From Polyporus tsugae (taxonomy: Eukaryota > Basidiomycota > Agaricomycetes > Polyporales > Polyporaceae), in assembly GCA_024305745.1 (NCBI GenBank), contig JAHRBS010000002.1, forward strand, positions 2,852,001-2,916,000: DNA of 64,000 nucleotides, read 5' to 3'. The notes beneath the pieces are model-generated. The model was not told the DNA's origin. It ran no database searches and saw only the letters and a program-made list of their open reading frames with translations. Both the position numbers and the translations under genes were made by a program. Of this stretch, positions 58,668-64,000 are shown piece after piece. Numbering within the stretch: the stretch's first letter is position 1; the number at the start of each line of letters is the position of its first letter.

Positions 58668-61600
58668 GAAGTTTTGTGGGTGGAGGCGAGGCTGTATTGG
58701 GGGTGGCGGAGTGGATGCTTAGGGGCGTTGCCGGGGTGTGGGGGCACTGGAAAAGGCATGGTGATTGTGGTGAGTAGAGGGACAAGGGAGGGCAGGAGAG
58801 GAAAGAAGGTTACGTTGGATATATGGGGTTGGGTGGTGGAGTGTCAATGGCACGGAAGGGCCGAGAGGATGGAGACGGAAGCGGATGAATTAGAGTGTCA
58901 ATTCGAGACGAGATCGGATATCGATGATGCTCGTTCCGACAATGGCGAGGGGCCGCGAAGGCTGCAGTCAGGAGTGCAAGAAATTCCCTGTCAATCACCC
59001 GCACTCACGCCACGTAACCCCTCACGTAAGCACTAGCCGCCCATGCCGCCGCCTCCCCTAAACACACACGTGACCCCGTTCCCTGCGCACGGACCACCCC
59101 ACGGCGCCTCCTGCGAGCAGCAGACACGAATGAGGCTCCGCGTTAGCCATCCCAGGGAAAGGGCCCAGTAAATCGCGTCCGAAGAGGCCAGGAACCTTGC
59201 TTTTATACGACATGCGAATCCGAGGGATCGGCCCTGCGATCTGTCCGAGCGTGCGCCGGCTGGCGGCTGGGCAGCTGTCCACCGTCCGGGTCCCCACTTC
59301 TCAGAATGGCAAGCGCTGTAGAACCGCTGCGCTGCTAAAACGCTCCTGTCCCCCATCAAGATCTCTCGGTCTGTTAAATTCTCCTGCCTCCTCCGTTCCT
59401 AGTCGCATGTCAACCCCACATTCGCTCGTCGATCAGTGACCACCACATGTTTTCAGATCGGTCTCGAAAGGGAAACACCTGCTGCGTACGCCCTGTAACA
59501 ACGACACCAGCCAAGCAATCGCCTCGAAGTTAGGAGCGAGCTGGCGCACGTACACACATGTCCGATACACAAGTGGCGCAACTGGGCCAAGTATACACCG
59601 CGGCCATGGGTTCGACGACTTTTCGACGTCAGCACGTCTCAGCTCTGAGGTCTCTGATGTTAGTGCGCTTCATGGCAACTAGGCCATATGCAGTGTCCGC
59701 ACACGCAACGCAGCTACTTAGCGTTCCTGGATCCACGGACGGCCCCAGAGCGGACATTGCCCCCTACCCAACCTGTGTTTCTGGTCGGCGGTATGTCGGC
59801 TCCCTCCCACATATCCCTAGCCTAGGGAGGACAGTCGCCAGTCAATCTTACGTGCGTACGGTCTTCCCCCGCTTGGGGCCCTATCTTCATATCACTCACT
59901 GACATCTTTGCGTTGTGATGCCAAAGGGAGACCCGGATCCGAACATGCGCCCGTTCGTTCCTAGGGGCTACGCAAGGGCTACGACACCGCGGGCGACGGC
60001 GATCTTCCAGAGTTTTAGAAGCGCATCGTGGACGCCTTCGATGTGTTCCGCCATCAAGATTCACATGGGAGGACGATGGTGCGTCTTGACCATCACTTTT
60101 CGCCGGCTGGCGTTCTCGAATTCGAAGTTGGCATCTCCTGACGACGATTTGAGTATCAATTCACTTCTGCTTTCGACAGCTCGCAACGCATCACCACCCA
60201 TCAGCCAGAGCGACACACGAAACGAGACGGCGTCGTCTCCCAAGACTGTACCGCCATTATTTAATAGATATAACAGGCTCTAAGTACTGTCTCACGACGT
60301 ACGGGCCATGGCCGACAGCGACCCGAACGTTCGGTTCTCCACCATCTCCTCTGAGGTGCGCGCAACCCTAGATTTCGGCTAGCCTTTCCCATGAGACTCT
60401 CGACCACGACCGTCCGCGCGTTTTCACGGGAGGGAAGGGGGATTCGACGTGCCTACCTTTCGCACAACTACTTCCCTGACGTCCGCCGTTCTTCTTCTGG
60501 CCTTTCCCATGATTTGTTGCCATTCAAGATACGATTTCCGCCGAGCCATGATCGACGTGCCACCCCCCCCCCCGCGCGGAGTTCTGCGCTGTCGCGCGCG
60601 CTGGACACGGATGGGACGTCTCAGGCCATTGCCCTCGGCGTCTCCAATTCTGTGAGCAACATATCAGACGCGTTTCGCGACGGGCGGGCGGGTGGGCGCA
60701 CTTCATGGGCTGCAGGACAAGTGCTTACGTCGGCCGATCGTCCGCGCCCTTGAGCTTGCGCGCCGCGCCAAGTCGGCGTCACGGTTGTCCCGCTCCCGCA
60801 CTGGCAGTTTCGGGCGCATCAGGAGCTCTACCACTCACCCCCTGCCAATTCAGCGTGCATGGGAGTCTGCGGGACCTCCCTTTGATCGTAACTCTTAAGG
60901 CACACTCTGTTGAGTCGAACAGGTCAGTAGTCACGGTGGTCCCTGATGATCGCGTAACGCAATCGCCGAAATTGACCCACGAGCATCGAACAGATGCCGA
61001 GTAGGCAGTCAGAAGTCTAGCGTTCACGTTGGACGGGCCTGGGCCATGCGCCACCTGTCCTTTGGCCCCAACTTTGTCACTGTGTCCAACGGCCGTTGCA
61101 GTCCCAAACCCTCTGCAGGGCGCATCCCGCCACAGCTGGGGGTGGCTAGTATCGGGTCACTGGACGTACTGGAGAGCGCAATCCGTCACAGTATATATGT
61201 TGGGTCCCGCGGAGGAGGAAGCACTGGTAGCTAGCCTCAACACGCGTACGGGCGCGGCGCCGCAATGGGGTTCGTCTGCATTCCCCCCCTTCGCCGAAAC
61301 CCTCATCCTACACCGTGACCCTTATCCATGCAATCCCGCGTCCCAAAAAGCCCGATATGACACGAGGCAACCGCTTAAGGGCATAGAGGCATGTTTAGGG
61401 GATGGATGGCATTCGGGACTCTGATCGGATGACGCGCACGCAGAACACAGCTCGTCGTACGTACTGTCTTCTCCCCAACGCGTACGGCTGCAGAGCGCAT
61501 TTATCTGCGGCCTTATTGTATCGCTACAGAGCGCTTTTCCGCCGTAGCCGTAGCTTCCACTAGTACGCTCCTCCAGAGTGCATCCTGCCGTAGCAGAGCC

Positions 61601-61923
61601 CCCGATGTTGCGCGCGTTGTCGCACTGGTGCATGTGGAAACACCCCCCTTCGCCTCTCGCAAGAGCGTTAGATTGGCGACTCGGACTTGAATGCTGTCCA
61701 TGTAATAAGAGTAGGCGGGTCTGGCCTCCCAATAAATAACTTCAACGCAACAATGCGTCCCAACTAAGTATTCGTGATATTGATTATATTGATTTGTGTT
61801 CTCGGTCGGGCCCGCAGCTGCAGGATTTCCAGGACGTGAGCACTGGCGTTTTAGTCTGGGCGCACGAACTGGTTTTTTAAGCGGTACCCCGGGCTGGCAA
61901 GCGCCTGCGGCTTGTCGAATGTT

Positions 61924-61986
<63 letters not shown>

Positions 61987-62159
61987 GGGCGTCTCTCTCA
62001 TCGGGCCCGGGTTGTATCCATCGCGCTGTGGGCTTCGTCGGAATTGGAGATATAGGTAGAGGTTGCTGAGATGCAGGAGGCGTCCCAGAGGGTGGTAGGT
62101 GTTTGTCTCGTTGGCCGCCTAGTCGGGGATAGATTCGCGATAGGTAGCGAACCTTGTAC
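58668..62159. other. 3.5-kb region without a recognised gene
   Basis: Open frames here show no family motif. A short reading from the ATG at 60308 (MADSDPNVRFSTISSE), followed by a GTGCGC donor and a segment TLDHDRPRVFTGGKGDST, could be remains of a spliced gene, but it reaches a stop. There is an uninterrupted C10 run near 60564 and a long TC microsatellite at 61928-61983. The base composition is less uniform than in the coding regions, consistent with decayed repeats. Confidence 0.4.
61928..61983 (+). repeat. (TC)28 microsatellite
   Basis: Uninterrupted dinucleotide run of about 56 bp. It produces artificial Glu-Arg and Leu-Ser open frames on the two strands. Confidence 0.95.
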
Positions 62160-62628
62160 AATAAACGAGTAACGCAGTCCCACCGCCCCTTCGTCGAACT
62201 CGTTGCCTATCTTCACTAAGGTGAGTTTTGCAATAACATGTGCTTGTGTAGAACTTCATCATCATATGTCTATCCGAGTCAGGCTCAGTCCACCTTTGGC
62301 CACTGGTCAGGTCGTACTCCGCCACTAGTACATCCGCCGCCGGCGAGTCTGCCCACATTACTCTATGTATACCTTACCCTACCTTGCAGCGTGCAGCGGA
62401 CGTTTTCGCAGGAATTCACTCGCGCCGAGAGTTGAGGTCGTCGGTCTCCTCGAACGTCAGGACCACTCGAGTCGATACGTGTGCTTCCGGATAATGCGCG
62501 ATGGCCATGGCACAGCTCGCGCGGAGTGCGATCAATCTATCCTGGAGAGACATGGAGCATCGTACGTCCCGTTCATTATATATACACGTGAAATGTATCC
62601 TCACAACGCCGTCGTCCAATACCCGTGA
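62160..62628 (+). pseudogene. Internally deleted F-box gene remnant
   Basis: The first part (about 62160-62340) matches the 5' flank of the F-box gene at 15125 (shared GTCGAACTCGTTG/GACGAACTCGTTG and TTGTGTAGAAC). From about 62385 it matches that gene's last exon (GCGTGCAGCGGACG at 16733 onward) through VEVVGLL, SSRYVCFRIM and the terminal QYP with its TGA at 62628. The 3' flank is also shared. The whole F-box and leucine-rich body, about 1.6 kb, is missing. The residual reading VEVVGLLERQDHSSRYVCF is open but has no proper start. Confidence 0.75.
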
Positions 62629-62773
62629 TATGTCCAGTCTTTCTCATCCGGAGAGACACCACTGATAGCTTAGCCATCTATCGTTCACATTCATACTGTT
62701 CCTTTGCTTCTCGTAGCTAGCTATCTTCAACTACGCGTCATCACCCGTAAGTTGGGTTGGATGGACCTCGTGA

Positions 62774-64000
62774 TTAAACACCCGCGATCCCAATCTCCTC
62801 TGCTATGATCACAGCAGCCTTCTCACCCACAAGGACAGCAGTAGAACAGGCGTTCTAGCATTCGAAGTCGCAAAGATTAGCCTGTGGAATACGCACACAC
62901 ACTCTGGGACGTACCGCAGCTACGATCGACGGACAGATGGACAGGTCGGCGACCTTGAGGTTCTGCACGCCGTATACATCAAGGCGTGAGTCGACGACCC
63001 CGCCCTTGTCCCGCGACCTCATGGCGCACGTGCCAAGCTGAGGTCGAGCAAGTTAGGAAGTTCCTCCCTCCTCCTTCCGAGGCATACGCTCACCGAATTC
63101 CATGTTGTAATGACTTTGAATGATATGACGTCAGGTCGCGTTTGGTTCAACCGCCGCGTGGACACTCACCGTTAGCTTTCAAGAAGTCGTCGATCGCCCT
63201 GTCGTCCTCTTCGGTATACACGATGTCCGGGGCGTCGGTGGGGACGGGTGTTGTATGGTCTGGCGACGCCGCCGCTGCACTCCCAGCCGGAAACTTGGGG
63301 CGATCGGGGGCGTATTCGCCTCTGTAGGAGGACATGCGTCGGCCGTATTCTCTGCTAAGTTTCCAGGCATGGCGCATTACGGCCAAGTCCTCCTTCCTGT
63401 ACAATGTAGGTGGGAGTCGTCGATCGCAGGCTCTCAAAAATGAGTGGCAGATATGCGTACCGCTTCAGCACACCTGTGTCGAAATCCACAGGCGAGTCGA
63501 CGTCGTGGGCAGAGGTGATGTGGACAGAGCCTGTTCCCATCGGATAAGAGCAGTGTGCGCCTGTGGAGTACACAATGTGGCTGGCAGGCGGGGGCGCCTC
63601 GCCGATGTACCTGGACCGGGGTTTCAGGGACAACCCGAATAGCACACGAGTATAGTACGCGGTCTTCAATGAACTTACCCGGATAGCTGGGCCGCCAATA
63701 TCACCGGTTTGTCCGGCGCACCAGCGTAGAACGATGCCCACCGTTCGGCAAATTCAGCACCGATTTCCCCTACTTCCTGTTCGGATGGACGATAGTGCAT
63801 CGCGCCGTCGAGTCCGCTGAATAAAGAGCCAATCAAAAATCTGCCCCTGCAGAAGGAGGGAACTGCCAACTTTGATCCCATGAGACCCTGACCGTCTTCG
63901 TGCCACTTCGCTGACCACTCTAATGATCGTATTATGGAACTGTTACGGTGCGCATCAAACAAATGAAGCGTACTCTCGTGCTCCCCGGGATCGCCTTGGA
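62774..64000 (-). CDS. Alcohol (methanol) oxidase-type GMC oxidoreductase, C-terminal half
   Basis: FAD-dependent oxidation of a primary alcohol to aldehyde with H2O2 release is the family role. The FAD-binding N-terminus lies beyond the window. Exons: from the edge to 63871 (GEHESTLHLFDAHRN), 63816-63679 (NGLDGAMHYRPSEQEVGEIG), 63610-63461 (VHITSAHDVDSPVDF), 63396-63170 (HAWKLSREYGRRMSSYRGEY), a 20-nt microexon 63113-63094, 63037-62915 (LGTCAMRSRDKGGVV, GVQNLKVADLSICPS) and 62854-62774 (NACSTAVLVGEKAAVIIAEE, stop TAA). All joints keep phase. The microexon reads TTWNS where the family has TTWHS/TTWHC, so the catalytic His is replaced by Asn (codon 63099-63097, AAT). The partner Asn in VAANACST is present. 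The protein ends shortly after the family core, without the long C-terminal tail of yeast enzymes. Confidence 0.85.

Noticed and set aside
61513..62059. Long Glu-Arg and Leu-Ser repeat proteins on either strand.
   Set aside because: They are translations of the (TC)n microsatellite at 61928-61983.
1..64000. CRISPR arrays, tRNA/rRNA genes or bacterial-type operons.
   Set aside because: No regularly spaced identical short repeats, cloverleaf-like genes or rRNA sequence were seen; the intron-rich genes rule out a prokaryotic source.

Overview
The window looks like nuclear DNA of a basidiomycete fungus, most likely an Agaricomycete. Genes are broken by many short GT-AG introns of about 50-60 bp, the DNA is GC-rich, and the gene content fits: F-box/leucine-rich-repeat-like proteins, a methanol/alcohol-oxidase type GMC enzyme, an ERV41-family cargo receptor and an SRA-domain protein. 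No bacterial operon, rRNA, tRNA, CRISPR array or intact transposase was recognised. All gene models were spliced by eye from the sequence; no search was run.

Left part (1-22 kb). An ERV41/ERGIC-like gene (1725-3902, minus) and a small Hva1/TUDOR-like gene (4474-4867, minus) lie between copies of an uncharacterised ~400-bp repeat, two direct at 0.3-1.4 kb and two inverted at 7.7-8.5 kb. An F-box gene cluster follows: a frameshifted copy (5878-7556, plus), an unrelated many-exon hypothetical gene (8694-11371, plus), intact copies at 11538-13303 (minus), 15125-16973 (plus) and 20329-22030 (minus), a decayed copy at 17997-19793 and a tiny F-box stub at 20057.

Middle (22.28-47.79 kb). A large direct-repeat array splits the F-box cluster. 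A ~3.5-kb segment D occurs three times (22283-25794, 33277-36791, 44274-47788), separated by two copies of a 7,482-bp segment U. D holds an SRA-domain (modified-DNA reader) gene plus the 3' part of a convergently transcribed RS-domain membrane-protein gene; only the rightmost D runs into the complete RS gene (46942-50315, minus). The middle D matches the right D at its left end and the left D at its right end, as expected if one unequal crossover between two D copies created the 11-kb tandem duplication. D1 has lost the SRA start codon; D2 and D3 have lost the best acceptor of SRA intron 1.

Right part (51-64 kb). Two more F-box genes (51043-52991 and 53411-55353, plus), a 776-residue protein of unknown function (56169-58667, minus), about 3.5 kb with no recognised gene, an internally deleted F-box remnant (62160-62628) and the C-terminal half of an alcohol oxidase (62774 to the window edge, minus) whose expected catalytic histidine reads as asparagine.

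The F-box copies share one layout (N-terminal F-box exon, long leucine-rich middle exon, short C-terminal exon beginning with an ALAPL-like motif) and form a birth-and-death family, presumably SCF ubiquitin-ligase substrate adaptors. The SRA protein combines a modified-DNA reader fold with a nuclear localisation signal, a SUMO-acceptor-like site and a SUMO-interacting motif.
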